From the NCBI GenBank assembly GCA_030638385.1, contig DAOWES010000243.1, positions 1 to 7,928 on the forward strand: a DNA stretch of 7,928 bases, written 5' to 3'. The first letter of the stretch is position 1; every line of letters begins with the position of its first letter. The notes beneath the pieces are model-generated. The model was not told where the DNA came from and searched no databases. It worked only from the letters and a program-made list of their open reading frames with translations. Source of the stretch: Candidatus Cloacimonadota bacterium. Lineage in GTDB: Bacteria > Cloacimonadota > Cloacimonadia > Cloacimonadales > TCS61. A program made the translations under genes and the position numbers. Positions 1 through 6,675 of this stretch are shown here, piece by piece.

Positions 1-181
1 ACCCGTTGATTGACTAGTGCCATCTACGCCTATGCTTCTTCCCATTGGAGCTTTTTGTATTTTCTCAAGATTAGAGTCTGTCCAATACATTTGTCCATTA
101 ACATTAACTTATTAAAGAATTCTAACTCCATTTAATCATCCTGTTAAAGTACATTATTTTATTATCACCTAAATCGAGCAA
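1..181 (-). pseudogene. Decayed YWTD-repeat (LDL-receptor class B-like) protein fragment
   Basis: Two short peptides on the minus strand look like pieces of YWTD beta-propeller repeats, which are found in secreted proteins. The first (181 down to 125) reads LLDLGDNKIMYFNRMIKWS, of which LDLGDNKIMY resembles the usual strand before the YWTD motif, and then meets TAG (122-124). The second lies in a different frame, opens after two stop codons near 111, and contains NGQMYWTDSNLEKIQKA, a near-textbook YWTD motif; it stays open to the left window edge. The change of frame and the stops suggest a broken or mosaic gene. It could instead be a real gene starting at the ATG inside the second piece or beyond the edge. 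The family resemblance is by eye only. Confidence 0.4.
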
Positions 182-247
182 TTACCTTTCTGTTTGCTTT
201 GAAATATTCTGCATAAAACATACTTAACCTCATCCCGACTCGCAAAA

Positions 248-292
248 GATCCCCCAAACTGTCCCCTTGTAAATGGGGACAGCTTAGGGATT
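248..292. repeat. TGTCCCC palindrome, REP-like imperfect hairpin
   Basis: CTGTCCCC (259-266) pairs perfectly with GGGGACAG (275-282) around an 8-base loop. After a small internal mismatch the stem continues with GATCCC (248-253) against GGGATT (287-292). There is no T-tract on either side, so it is not a simple terminator. It lies just beyond the terminator of the GyrI-like gene. Intergenic palindromes of this shape are often dispersed REP elements mobilised by Y1/RAYT transposases; that link is inference, and no transposase is present here. Confidence 0.5.
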
Positions 293-298
293 CTAAAT

Positions 299-331
299 TA
301 AAAAAAGCCCGTGAATACTATCACGAGCTTT
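299..331 (-). terminator. Intrinsic terminator of the GyrI-like gene
   Basis: Read on the minus strand, an 11-bp stem (331-321 with 314-304, one G-U pair) closes a 6-base loop and is followed by seven U residues (306-300). It starts 16 bases after the stop codon of the gene ending at 347. The shape is a classic Rho-independent terminator. Confidence 0.9.
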
Positions 332-346
332 AAAATAGTTATTCAT

Positions 347-865
347 TTATAAATTTTTGAAGAATTCATCAATATCTTCATCACTTAAATGATCTGCATC
401 TTTGATGGGAATGTGAATATCCATCTTTGAATCTTGCTCGTCAAATTTGAAACGACTATCATACCACTCTATTTCATCTGCTTCCGCCAAAGCATATGCG
501 CTTTGTGGAAACCACTCTTCATAAATATAATTATATGTTTCTCCAAGCTCTTCAATTGGCCCTGTATGTGTAAAAACAGCTACTTTCGTTTTAGGAATCT
601 CTCGATAAACCATTCCGGCCGGGATTATGCTATCATCTTTCACAACTAGCGCGACCATATATGAAAACTCCTCTCCCTCTTTATAATCTTCACCCTCGTA
701 TAAACAAATTCCCAAAGAACAATCCGGAACTGCTACTTCTTCCAACTCGTTCATTCGTCCAATAAATTCTTCCCACAATTCAGGAATTTTGCTATCTTCT
801 ACTTTTGTTTTTATTACCATTCCCACAACTTTCAATTCTTCACGTTCTGTTATTATTACTTCCAT
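347..865 (-). CDS. GyrI-like / AraC effector-binding domain protein
   Basis: This 172-residue protein resembles the stand-alone GyrI-like (AraC/BmrR effector-binding) fold, a duplicated beta-alpha-beta-beta domain that binds small hydrophobic or cationic ligands. The family pattern is visible: an opening strand (EELKVVGM, 9-16), an IPELWEEF helix (27-34), FSYMVALVV (67-75), IPAGM and EIPKTKVAVFTHTGP (81-103), LGETYNYIYEEW (107-118), then IEWYDSRF (132-139) with the acidic residue E133 typical of the binding pocket, and a closing DIHIPIK strand. An extra acidic tail (156-169) follows. There is no DNA-binding domain, so it is not a complete regulator; such single-domain proteins may sequester or degrade ligands or assist a partner. 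GGAG at 873-876 lies 7 bases before the ATG. The gene is monocistronic, with its own promoter and terminator, divergent from pruA. The physiological ligand is unknown. Confidence 0.8.
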   Translation of the reverse strand: MEVIITEREELKVVGMVIKTKVEDSKIPELWEEFIGRMNELEEVAVPDCSLGICLYEGEDYKEGEEFSYMVALVVKDDSIIPAGMVYREIPKTKVAVFTHTGPIEELGETYNYIYEEWFPQSAYALAEADEIEWYDSRFKFDEQDSKMDIHIPIKDADHLSDEDIDEFFKNL

Positions 866-900
866 CTTTGATCTCCAAAATAGTATTGATTTTTTGATTT

Positions 901-929
901 TCTATTGTTTAGCTAGCAATTTGTGTCAA
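901..929 (-). promoter_or_regulatory. Candidate sigma70-type promoter for the GyrI-like gene
   Basis: On the minus strand a perfect TTGACA (929-924) is followed after 17 bases by AATAGA (906-901), a weak match to TATAAT. It would place transcription start about 30 bases before the ATG at 865. The -35 and spacing are good and the -10 is poor. If the host is Bacteroidota its promoters may differ, so this is tentative. Confidence 0.35.
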
Positions 930-1013
930 ACAAAAAAAGTTCTTTCCCAACCCCATTCACAATTAATCACTAATTCAACATTCTTGACGAAAAACCTATT
1001 CACATAAAAAGCT

Positions 1014-1091
1014 GTTTCCACGCCGAGTGATTGCAGTCTAAATTCTAACAAAATGAACAAGACGAATCACCGATAGGGTTTAGTTGGAAAC
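1014..1091 (+). repeat. Imperfect nested inverted repeat in the pruA leader
   Basis: GTTTCCA (1014-1020) is complementary to TGGAAAC (1085-1091). Inside it, GTGATT (1027-1032) is complementary to AATCAC (1065-1070), and GTC (1036-1038) to GAC (1061-1063). The nested order allows one elongated stem with internal loops. It could be a folded RNA leader of pruA or a dispersed intergenic repeat. I do not recognise a known riboswitch core in it. Confidence 0.4.
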
Positions 1092-1180
1092 GACTAGGCC
1101 TCCCGCAATTTGGAAAGGCGAAAGGAAAAGGACATATTTAGCTAATAATAGGCTTATTGTGTTCAGATTTCTCTATTCGT

Positions 1181-1203
1181 CTCCATTATTTCAAAATATG
1201 GAG
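1181..1203 (+). promoter_or_regulatory. Hairpin covering the pruA Shine-Dalgarno site
   Basis: CTCCAT (1181-1186) pairs perfectly with ATGGAG (1198-1203), and after a bulged T the ATT at 1188-1190 pairs with AAT at 1195-1197. The right arm contains most of the GGAGG ribosome site (1200-1204) of the ATG at 1211. When folded, the RNA would hide that site. The pairing is seen directly; a regulatory role (temperature, ligand or protein opening it) is inference. Confidence 0.45.
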
Positions 1204-1210
1204 GAAATAA

Positions 1211-2845
1211 ATGCAAAACACAATTATCAATTTTAAGGAGCCTCAAAACGAGGTATTACTCGATTACGCTCCGAATTCCTATGAAAGAGAAGAGTTAAAA
1301 AAAGAACTCACAAGACTGACAAATCTAAATTTAGAGATTCCACTTATAATTGGTGGGAAAGAGGTAAAAACAGGTGATTTTGGCTATTGCGTAGAACCGC
1401 ATAATCACAAAAATGTATTAGCAAAATTCCATCAAGCCGGAGAAAAAGAGGTGCAAATGGCTATCGAAGCATCTCAAAAAGCGAAAGCAAAATGGGAGCA
1501 AATGCCTTATCAAATGAAAGCTGCTATTTTTATCAAAGCAGCCGAATTACTCTCAACTAAATACCGCTTCACCCTAAATGCCGCCACTATGTTGAATCAA
1601 AGTAAAAACATCTATCAAGCAGAAATTGATTCAGCTGCCGAATTGATCGATTTCTGGCGTTTTAATACCTATTACATGCAGGAAATTTTTAAGCAACAAC
1701 CTACTCATTCACCTCGCGGAAATTTGAATTTCATCGAGTATCGTCCATTAGAAGGTTTTGTTTTCTGCGTAACACCATTCAACTTTACAGCCATTGCCGG
1801 TAACTTGCCAACAGCACCGGCGATGATGGGAAATGTTATCCTTTGGAAACCGGCATCTACTGCTGTATTCTCCGGATATTTCATTATGAAAATTCTGCAA
1901 GAAGCAGGCTTACCGGACGGTGTGATTAACTTCATTCCGGGAAGCGGTTCTAAAGTTGGAAATCCTGCTCTTGAATCAGATCTTTTTGCCGGACTTCATT
2001 TTACAGGAAGTACAGGTGTATTTGGTCAAATGTGGAAAACAATCGGTGATAATATCAGAAAATACAAAAGCTATCCACGCATCGTTGGTGAAACAGGTGG
2101 AAAGGATTTCTTAGTTGCACATAAAACTGCTGACATTGAAGCTCTACCCACAGCTATTATCAGAGGATCATTTGAATATCAGGGACAAAAATGTTCTGCT
2201 CTTTCTCGCCTTTATATGCCGGACAATATCTGGCCTGAAGTAAAAAAGAGTGTTATGAACACAATGAAAGATATTAAAATGGGACCTGTTCAGGATTTAA
2301 GCTGTTTTGTTAATGCTGTTATCGATAAAAAATCTTATGATAATACTGTTGCTTATATCGAGCATGCGCGTCAATCGGAAGATGCGGAAATTATTTTTGG
2401 TGGTAGTTATGATGATAGTGAAGGTTATTTCATTGAACCTACAATTATCCAAGCCAAAACACCATATTACCAATCAATGCAAGAAGAGATATTTGCTCCG
2501 GTGCTAACTGTTTATGTTTATGAAGCAGATAAATATGAGGAAATTCTTGAGATTTGCGACAAAACATCTCCTTATGCTCTAACAGGTGGAATATTCGCTC
2601 AAGATCGTTACGCAATAATCAAAGCATTTGATATGCTACGTCATGCTGCCGGTAACTTCTATGTAAATGACAAACCAACCGGTGCAGTTGTAGGACAACA
2701 ACCATTTGGCGGTGGTCGTGGTTCCGGTACAAACGACAAAGCAGGATCAATTATCAATCTGCAAAGATGGGTATCTCCAAGAACTGTAAAAGAGACATTT
2801 AATCCACCTACAGATTATCGTTATCCATTTATGGATGAAGAGTAA
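1211..2845 (+). CDS. pruA: L-glutamate gamma-semialdehyde (P5C) dehydrogenase, ALDH4 type
   Basis: This enzyme oxidises L-glutamate 5-semialdehyde, in equilibrium with 1-pyrroline-5-carboxylate, to glutamate with NAD+, the second step of proline breakdown in the cytoplasm. All ALDH landmarks are present: PFNF with oxyanion-hole N191, WKP with cofactor-binding K213, FTGST at 264-268, general base E294 in GETGGKD, catalytic C328 in GQKCSA, EEIFAP with E426, and PFGGGRGSGTND (498-509), the loop typical of P5C dehydrogenases. The 544-residue length and sequence resemble human ALDH4A1 without its transit peptide more than the bifunctional PutA of enterobacteria. The start is supported by GGAGG six bases before the ATG. 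It stands alone: no proline dehydrogenase lies beside it, so that step must be encoded elsewhere. The gene is intact, and a strong terminator follows the stop. Confidence 0.95.
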   Translation: MQNTIINFKEPQNEVLLDYAPNSYEREELKKELTRLTNLNLEIPLIIGGKEVKTGDFGYCVEPHNHKNVLAKFHQAGEKEVQMAIEASQKAKAKWEQMPYQMKAAIFIKAAELLSTKYRFTLNAATMLNQSKNIYQAEIDSAAELIDFWRFNTYYMQEIFKQQPTHSPRGNLNFIEYRPLEGFVFCVTPFNFTAIAGNLPTAPAMMGNVILWKPASTAVFSGYFIMKILQEAGLPDGVINFIPGSGSKVGNPALESDLFAGLHFTGSTGVFGQMWKTIGDNIRKYKSYPRIVGETGGKDFLVAHKTADIEALPTAIIRGSFEYQGQKCSALSRLYMPDNIWPEVKKSVMNTMKDIKMGPVQDLSCFVNAVIDKKSYDNTVAYIEHARQSEDAEIIFGGSYDDSEGYFIEPTIIQAKTPYYQSMQEEIFAPVLTVYVYEADKYEEILEICDKTSPYALTGGIFAQDRYAIIKAFDMLRHAAGNFYVNDKPTGAVVGQQPFGGGRGSGTNDKAGSIINLQRWVSPRTVKETFNPPTDYRYPFMDEE

Positions 2846-2868
2846 AAAATTAAATCTTCTCTAAACTT

Positions 2869-2896
2869 AATCCCCCATTTTGGGGGATTTTTTTTT
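2869..2896 (+). terminator. Intrinsic terminator of pruA
   Basis: AATCCCCC (2869-2876) pairs perfectly with GGGGGATT (2882-2889) around an ATTTT loop and runs into nine T residues (2888-2896). It lies 24 bases after the pruA stop. No terminator signal is clearer in the window. Confidence 0.95.
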
Positions 2897-2976
2897 ATTA
2901 TATCCAAGAGCCTACTGTAAAACCACAGACTTTTATATAGACACCCACAATAAAGTTTAAATATGAGTTTTAATGC

Positions 2977-3115
2977 GATCTCTACGAGTCGATTAAGATT
3001 CGGCTCTGAACAAAGTGAAGAACGATATCTACGAATCGGCTTTTCGTAGAAAAACGATTTCGATCAAAACCATTACTTCTCGCCAATTCTCCTCACAGGA
3101 AAGGGGCGGGGCGAG
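2977..3115. repeat. Intergenic block of three hairpins between pruA and phnA
   Basis: The 285-base gap between the pruA terminator and phnA holds no gene but three stem-loops in a row. GAGTCGA (2986-2992) pairs with TCGGCTC (3000-3006, one G-T). TCTACGAA (3028-3035) pairs with TTCGTAGA (3043-3050). CTCGCC (3079-3084) pairs with GGCGAG (3110-3115), with a small inner TCCT/AGGA stem. The first two share the string TCTACGA followed by G/A and TCG (2981-2990 and 3028-3037), so they look like diverged copies. This resembles dispersed intergenic repeats, but no second locus is in view. No clear phnA promoter could be picked out. Confidence 0.5.
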
Positions 3116-3182
3116 GTTTTACAAAACACTCAATTATACAGAACGCATAAAATAAATACCGAACTTAAAGGAGCAATAAATA

Positions 3183-3764
3183 ATGAATACAGAAAAAGAA
3201 TTATATGCACGTAGCGAATCTAAATGTGAATTGTGTGGTGCGACAGATAATTTGGAAGTATATGAAATTCCACCCAGTTCAAATGGTAGCGCAGATGAAT
3301 GCGTGCTTATTTGTGAGACTTGTCGCGAACAAATTGAAAATCCGGAAAAAGTTAATCTTAATCACTGGCGTTGCCTTAATGATAGTATGTGGAGCCAAGT
3401 GCCGGCAGTGCAGGTGATGGCATGGCGTATGCTAAAGCGCTTGAGTGCTGAAGGCTGGCCACAGGACTTGCTAGATATACTCTATCTGGATGAAGAGACC
3501 CAAGCCTGGGCAGAAGCAACAAGCGAAGAGCACAGTTATGAAGATACAGTTAAACATATCGACAGCAACGGTGTAGTACTCGAAGCAGGAGATACAGTAA
3601 TACTAATCAAAGACTTAAATGTAAAAGGGACTAGTTTCACTGCCAAGCGCGGTACAGCTGTACGCGGAATTTCATTGGTAGCAGACAACCCTGAACATAT
3701 TGAGGGACGTGTAAATGGTCAGCTGATTGTAATTTTGACAAAGTTTGTTAAGAAAGGAAATTAA
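3183..3764 (+). CDS. phnA: PhnA-domain protein with N-terminal zinc-binding domain
   Basis: This 193-residue cytoplasmic protein ends in the PhnA/YjdM domain (about 124-193): DSNGVVLEAGDTV, then IKDLNVKGTS, then a closing KFVKKGN, closely matching the C-terminal part of E. coli PhnA. The N-terminal half has two CxxC pairs, C15/C18 in KCELCG and C44/C47 in CETC, which should bind one zinc ion, followed by a helical segment rich in Trp (62-113). This longer layout, about 190 residues against 111 in E. coli, is known from Bacteroidota-like genomes. The family is often labelled phosphonoacetate hydrolase, but that enzyme is unrelated, and E. coli PhnA is not needed for phosphonate use; the molecular function is unknown. 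AAAGGAG (3167-3173) nine bases upstream supports the ATG. No phosphonate genes are nearby. A sampled line of the gene (3421-3480) is about 52% G+C, richer than the cluster to its right. Confidence 0.85.
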   Translation: MNTEKELYARSESKCELCGATDNLEVYEIPPSSNGSADECVLICETCREQIENPEKVNLNHWRCLNDSMWSQVPAVQVMAWRMLKRLSAEGWPQDLLDILYLDEETQAWAEATSEEHSYEDTVKHIDSNGVVLEAGDTVILIKDLNVKGTSFTAKRGTAVRGISLVADNPEHIEGRVNGQLIVILTKFVKKGN

Positions 3765-3779
3765 TCATCAATTTTATGA

Positions 3780-3820
3780 TTCTCGGCAAATGACTTCTAA
3801 CTACAGTCATTTGCCGAGAA
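3780..3820. terminator. Perfect 16-bp inverted repeat between convergent genes
   Basis: TTCTCGGCAAATGACT (3780-3795) is exactly complementary to 3805-3820 around a 9-base loop, starting 15 bases after the phnA stop. No T-tract follows on either strand, so it is not a canonical intrinsic terminator. Its position between phnA and the oncoming minus-strand cluster suggests a two-way terminator or RNA-end-protecting hairpin, though a dispersed palindrome is possible. Confidence 0.55.
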
Positions 3821-4028
3821 CCATATTTGCTTAGTTGCAAATAGATTGGTAAACATAAATATATATTTCTCATTTTTTAAAGCTCCTATGTGATTTTATT
3901 TTATAAATAAGATTACCGAGATTCGAATTGATCATAATGTTTTGTGCACGCTACACCTGAGCCACCGTTTCTATCAAAAAAGAATCAGACTCTCTGGATA
4001 TTGAATCATTATCTACTTCATCATCACT
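3821..4028. other. Convergent spacer without a supported gene
   Basis: This 208-base stretch is AT-rich and holds no intact gene. Its right part (3954-4028), read on the minus strand, stays open in the frame of the upstream gene past that gene's stop; see the entry ending at 4029. No hairpin with a U-tract was found for the minus-strand cluster. Confidence 0.5.
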
Positions 4029-4823
4029 TTATTCAGCCTCGTTTAATGGATCTTTGCTTTGATTAAATAGATTTAAGCCTTCATTTGCTTTCTTAATAAT
4101 CTCATTAATAGCATCAATTCTTCTATCTGATTCATTCTTTCCCTTTCGGTAATATGATTTAAGTTTTATGGTTTTGTAAATAACAGTGTCGGTTAAATCC
4201 CAATTTACGCTATTTTCAGAAATAGAACAACGTTTCAGAATATCAATAGCCTTTTTATTATTACAACCAAGTTTAACTAAAGTAGTTGCGGCTGATACAT
4301 GTAATGCAGTTGATGGATGATATAGCAATTTATTTAATTCAAAAGTTAATAATATTTTCATCTGCATGATATATGCTGAATCAATATCAATAATAACATA
4401 TTCTCCACCTTTCAACCACAAATGATCATCATCATTGGGAACATCCCACCAATATGTTATTCCATCAATCGCTATTTTTTTTGAAAAATCATCACCAAAT
4501 AAAATTAATCGATAATATATTTCTAATATCCTGGCATCTCCCATGAACATATGAATTATCGGGTTAAATACAGTTCCTTCCGCAGTCTCATACTTTAATT
4601 GCTTTTCATTCACTATTAATGAATCTATATATGATAGAGTATTTAATTTAAACTCTTCATTATGAGAAATACGATTTTCTACTATGTAGTTTGGTATATT
4701 ATTCAGTTTCGCTAATTTTGATATATAATTACCGACATTATTTTTATTTATGTTGATTTCTTCTGCCAAAAGTATACTCGCAAATGCTAACAACAAAAGC
4801 ATCATTAATAAAATCTTTCTCAT
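4029..4823 (-). CDS. Exported protein of unknown family (cluster gene 4)
   Basis: I do not recognise a family. The 264-residue product begins with a clear Sec signal peptide, MRKILLMMLLLLAFASILLA, with probable signal peptidase I cleavage after A20, so it should be periplasmic or secreted. The middle (about 114-150) is rich in Trp, Asp and Tyr and looks beta-structured. Residues 151-203 are helical, and ALHVSAATTLVKLG (173-186) resembles a HEAT-type helix pair, a weak link to genes 1 and 3 of the cluster. The ATG overlaps the TGA of the preceding gene as ATGA, indicating translational coupling, and a GAGGTGA ribosome site lies inside that gene's end. The first 21 bases of the coding sequence are identical to those of gene 3. 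Beyond the TAA the frame stays open 25 more codons with an acidic start, so the protein may have been longer. Confidence 0.75.
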   Translation of the reverse strand: MRKILLMMLLLLAFASILLAEEININKNNVGNYISKLAKLNNIPNYIVENRISHNEEFKLNTLSYIDSLIVNEKQLKYETAEGTVFNPIIHMFMGDARILEIYYRLILFGDDFSKKIAIDGITYWWDVPNDDDHLWLKGGEYVIIDIDSAYIMQMKILLTFELNKLLYHPSTALHVSAATTLVKLGCNNKKAIDILKRCSISENSVNWDLTDTVIYKTIKLKSYYRKGKNESDRRIDAINEIIKKANEGLNLFNQSKDPLNEAE

Positions 4824-5974
4824 TTTTCACCTCTGAACTCTTGTCGGTATCTTTCATCAAACATTTTTTTGTTCTTGTTATAATTATAGTCGGATCTGTC
4901 AGACAATTGTAGATTATTTAACAAATCTACAGTTAATTGACATTCTTTTTTAAAATCCGCATTTATTCTTGTAGTTTGTAGTTTTTGTACTAACTTTACT
5001 ATTTCTTCCCCAAACGGCATTCGCCCTATTCGAATAGCCTTGAGAGCATTTATTTTATATTCATCAGATGTTCCTTCTTGAAGCATATATTCAATTGCTG
5101 TTTGAGAATTCCATAAATAGTTATTTACTTTGAAGAATAATTCCATGCTTTCATCATCTAAAAATCTCTTAGGTATTTGAATACATTCGATCACTGCCTT
5201 AGGTTGGTTAAGCCAGCCTAATTGATTAAGGCAATTATCATATGTATCAGAAATTTTTGTTTCTCTGGCTATTTTTCCAAGAGTACTAATATATCTGCTA
5301 TCTGCAGCCATAATAGCAGGGTGCAATATTTTTCTGTCATAATCTTGATGATTCATAAGAATAGGGAAAAGATATTCTTGCAGTTTAGGATGCTTATTTC
5401 TACGCATTTTAGTGATAACAGCTCCAGTAAGTTTCTTTGTTTTTACTTGCTCCATAAGAGTTGAAAATGCTTCTTGATACTTTTCATCCTGGGAATTAAT
5501 ATGAAGTATTGCATAACGCCTTAATTCAACTTTACTTTTTTGGTCAGATGCAATATCTAATAATACCTGTTGTAAAGCATCAAAGTAAGAATTGTCATCT
5601 TTCACTTCTTTACTTGCAATATCAATTACAAACGCTAAAAATTTTGGTTCATATTCGCTATTTTTTAACAATTTAACAAAGAACTCAGCATGATCTTCTT
5701 TTCTTAGAATTTTCTTGATAGGATTAATTAAAATCATTCCATTCGATTCCAATTTGTCATCATCTTTCAAAATCATTTCATAAGCAAACTCAAATAATTC
5801 AACAACATTTAAATTTTCAATATAATGATTGTTTTTTTTATATTGTTCTGTATGAAAATTATCGTTAATATTATCCCAATTCAGTACATTATCCTGCTGT
5901 TCCGTATTCTGTTTTGCAGTTAGAACAGAACCAAGAATTAGTAATAAAAGTAACATTAATAAAATCTTTCTCAT
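4820..5974 (-). CDS. Exported HEAT-like helical protein (cluster gene 3)
   Basis: The product has 384 residues: a Sec signal peptide, MRKILLMLLLLLILGSVLTA, with cleavage probable after A20, then an almost all-helical body. Paired helices recur, for example AEFFVKLLKNSE (96-107), KVELRRYAILHI (148-159), YISTLGKIARE (228-238) and YKINALKAIRIG (306-317), in the manner of degenerate HEAT repeats, which usually act as protein-binding scaffolds. No catalytic motif is seen. The start is placed at 5974: an upstream in-frame ATG at 5989 would put the strong AGGAGG (5981-5986) inside the coding sequence, while the chosen ATG sits six bases after it and begins a standard signal peptide. Residues about 93-205 can be laid against gene 1 with matching blocks (KSK, ALH/AILH). 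It overlaps gene 4 by ATGA. The partner and function are unknown. Confidence 0.8.
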   Translation of the reverse strand: MRKILLMLLLLLILGSVLTAKQNTEQQDNVLNWDNINDNFHTEQYKKNNHYIENLNVVELFEFAYEMILKDDDKLESNGMILINPIKKILRKEDHAEFFVKLLKNSEYEPKFLAFVIDIASKEVKDDNSYFDALQQVLLDIASDQKSKVELRRYAILHINSQDEKYQEAFSTLMEQVKTKKLTGAVITKMRRNKHPKLQEYLFPILMNHQDYDRKILHPAIMAADSRYISTLGKIARETKISDTYDNCLNQLGWLNQPKAVIECIQIPKRFLDDESMELFFKVNNYLWNSQTAIEYMLQEGTSDEYKINALKAIRIGRMPFGEEIVKLVQKLQTTRINADFKKECQLTVDLLNNLQLSDRSDYNYNKNKKMFDERYRQEFRGEK

Positions 5975-5981
5975 TATTTTC

Positions 5982-6029
5982 CTCCTCATTTATACGCTAA
6001 GCTAAAATATTTCTATTTTGTTAAGATAT
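5982..6029 (-). repeat. Duplicated intergenic leader, copy before gene 3
   Basis: This 48-base stretch matches 6676-6723 at 43 of 48 positions by direct alignment. Read on the minus strand it ends in the AGGAGG ribosome site of gene 3. It also holds TAAAATA and TATTTTG segments that can pair as an AT-rich hairpin, and most differences between copies fall outside those stems. It begins 10 bases after the stop of gene 2. Confidence 0.85.
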
Positions 6030-6039
6030 CTCTATAATA

Positions 6040-6669
6040 CTATTTATCAACATCCTCAGATAATTCATCAGAGACTTCCAATGGATAGAATTCATCACCT
6101 ACGATTCTCAAACCAGGTTCGCTACAATATAGCTGTGTTATGTACGTGTCAGACTTAGGTTTTCCATTTTCCATAACATAATAGGAATATGATCCATAGT
6201 TTTCAATTTTATTAAATTGAAAAAAGTATAATTCAAACGGTATTTCCCTCGTAAATGGTTTTCTATTTAATTTTACAATGCATTTGAATTGTACTGTTTT
6301 ATTTTGAGAATCTAATATTTTATCATTATCAGAATATATTATTTCTAATATTTGTGCTTCACGATTTCTTTCTTTAGCTATGATTAATTCAGAATCTATC
6401 TTTTCCGATTTCACCCCCCAATTTATTAATGTATATAAACTAATATTGTCCCTTTTTATAAAAACAAAACTATCATCTTTATGATAATTTTCATGATCCA
6501 TATTAAGCTTGGCAGTAACAATTATTTCCAACGAATCACCTACAGTAATTTCATTTTTTGATGTTTCAATTGTTACATCAATAGGAAAATTAAATTCGCT
6601 TTCCGGTGACATACAATATAGTTTAAAAAATAGAACACCAACGCATAGTAACATCAATGATTTTTTCAC
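6040..6669 (-). CDS. Small exported, probably Ig-like beta protein (cluster gene 2)
   Basis: The 209-residue product has no family I can name. It starts with a Sec-type signal (MKKSLMLLCVGVLFFKLYC, 1-19). The C19 might be lipidated, but KLYC is a poor lipobox because of Tyr at -1, so signal peptidase I cleavage nearby is equally possible. The body is rich in alternating hydrophobic strands, with VTIETSKNEITVGDSLEIIV (32-51) like the first strands of an immunoglobulin-like domain in bacterial surface proteins. The tail is acidic (198-208). The start is GTG at 6669, six bases after AGGAG (6676-6680), the same spacing as gene 3. An ATG at 6683 opens only a five-codon frame whose TGA overlaps this GTG. 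It lies 66 bases after gene 1 and 65 bases before gene 3, in one apparent operon. Confidence 0.75.
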   Translation of the reverse strand: MKKSLMLLCVGVLFFKLYCMSPESEFNFPIDVTIETSKNEITVGDSLEIIVTAKLNMDHENYHKDDSFVFIKRDNISLYTLINWGVKSEKIDSELIIAKERNREAQILEIIYSDNDKILDSQNKTVQFKCIVKLNRKPFTREIPFELYFFQFNKIENYGSYSYYVMENGKPKSDTYITQLYCSEPGLRIVGDEFYPLEVSDELSEDVDK

Positions 6670-6675
6670 TTTTTT

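Larger units (their letters stand above)
866..1210. other. Divergent intergenic spacer between the GyrI-like gene and pruA
   Basis: This 345-base stretch holds no convincing gene. Its left part carries the ribosome site and candidate promoter of the leftward gene. A TTGACG at 984-989 with TAAAAA at 1005-1010 (15-base spacing) could be a weak rightward promoter. The middle holds the inverted repeat 1014-1091, then a purine-rich stretch (1110-1131), and the right end holds the hairpin over the pruA ribosome site. The long leader before pruA leaves room for RNA-level control. Confidence 0.6.

Noticed and set aside
3183..3764. Phosphonoacetate hydrolase or HNH nuclease
   Set aside because: The C-terminal domain is the PhnA/YjdM type, unrelated to the hydrolase. 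The CxxC pairs are there, but the His-Asn-His core of an HNH nuclease is not.
3915..3975. tRNA-like strings on the minus strand (GTGGCTCAGG, GTGTAGCG, TTCGAATC) suggesting a tRNA or attachment-site remnant
   Set aside because: The five bases before TTCGAAT do not pair with the five after it, no acceptor stem or anticodon arm forms, and part of the stretch is explained by the open frame beyond gene 4.
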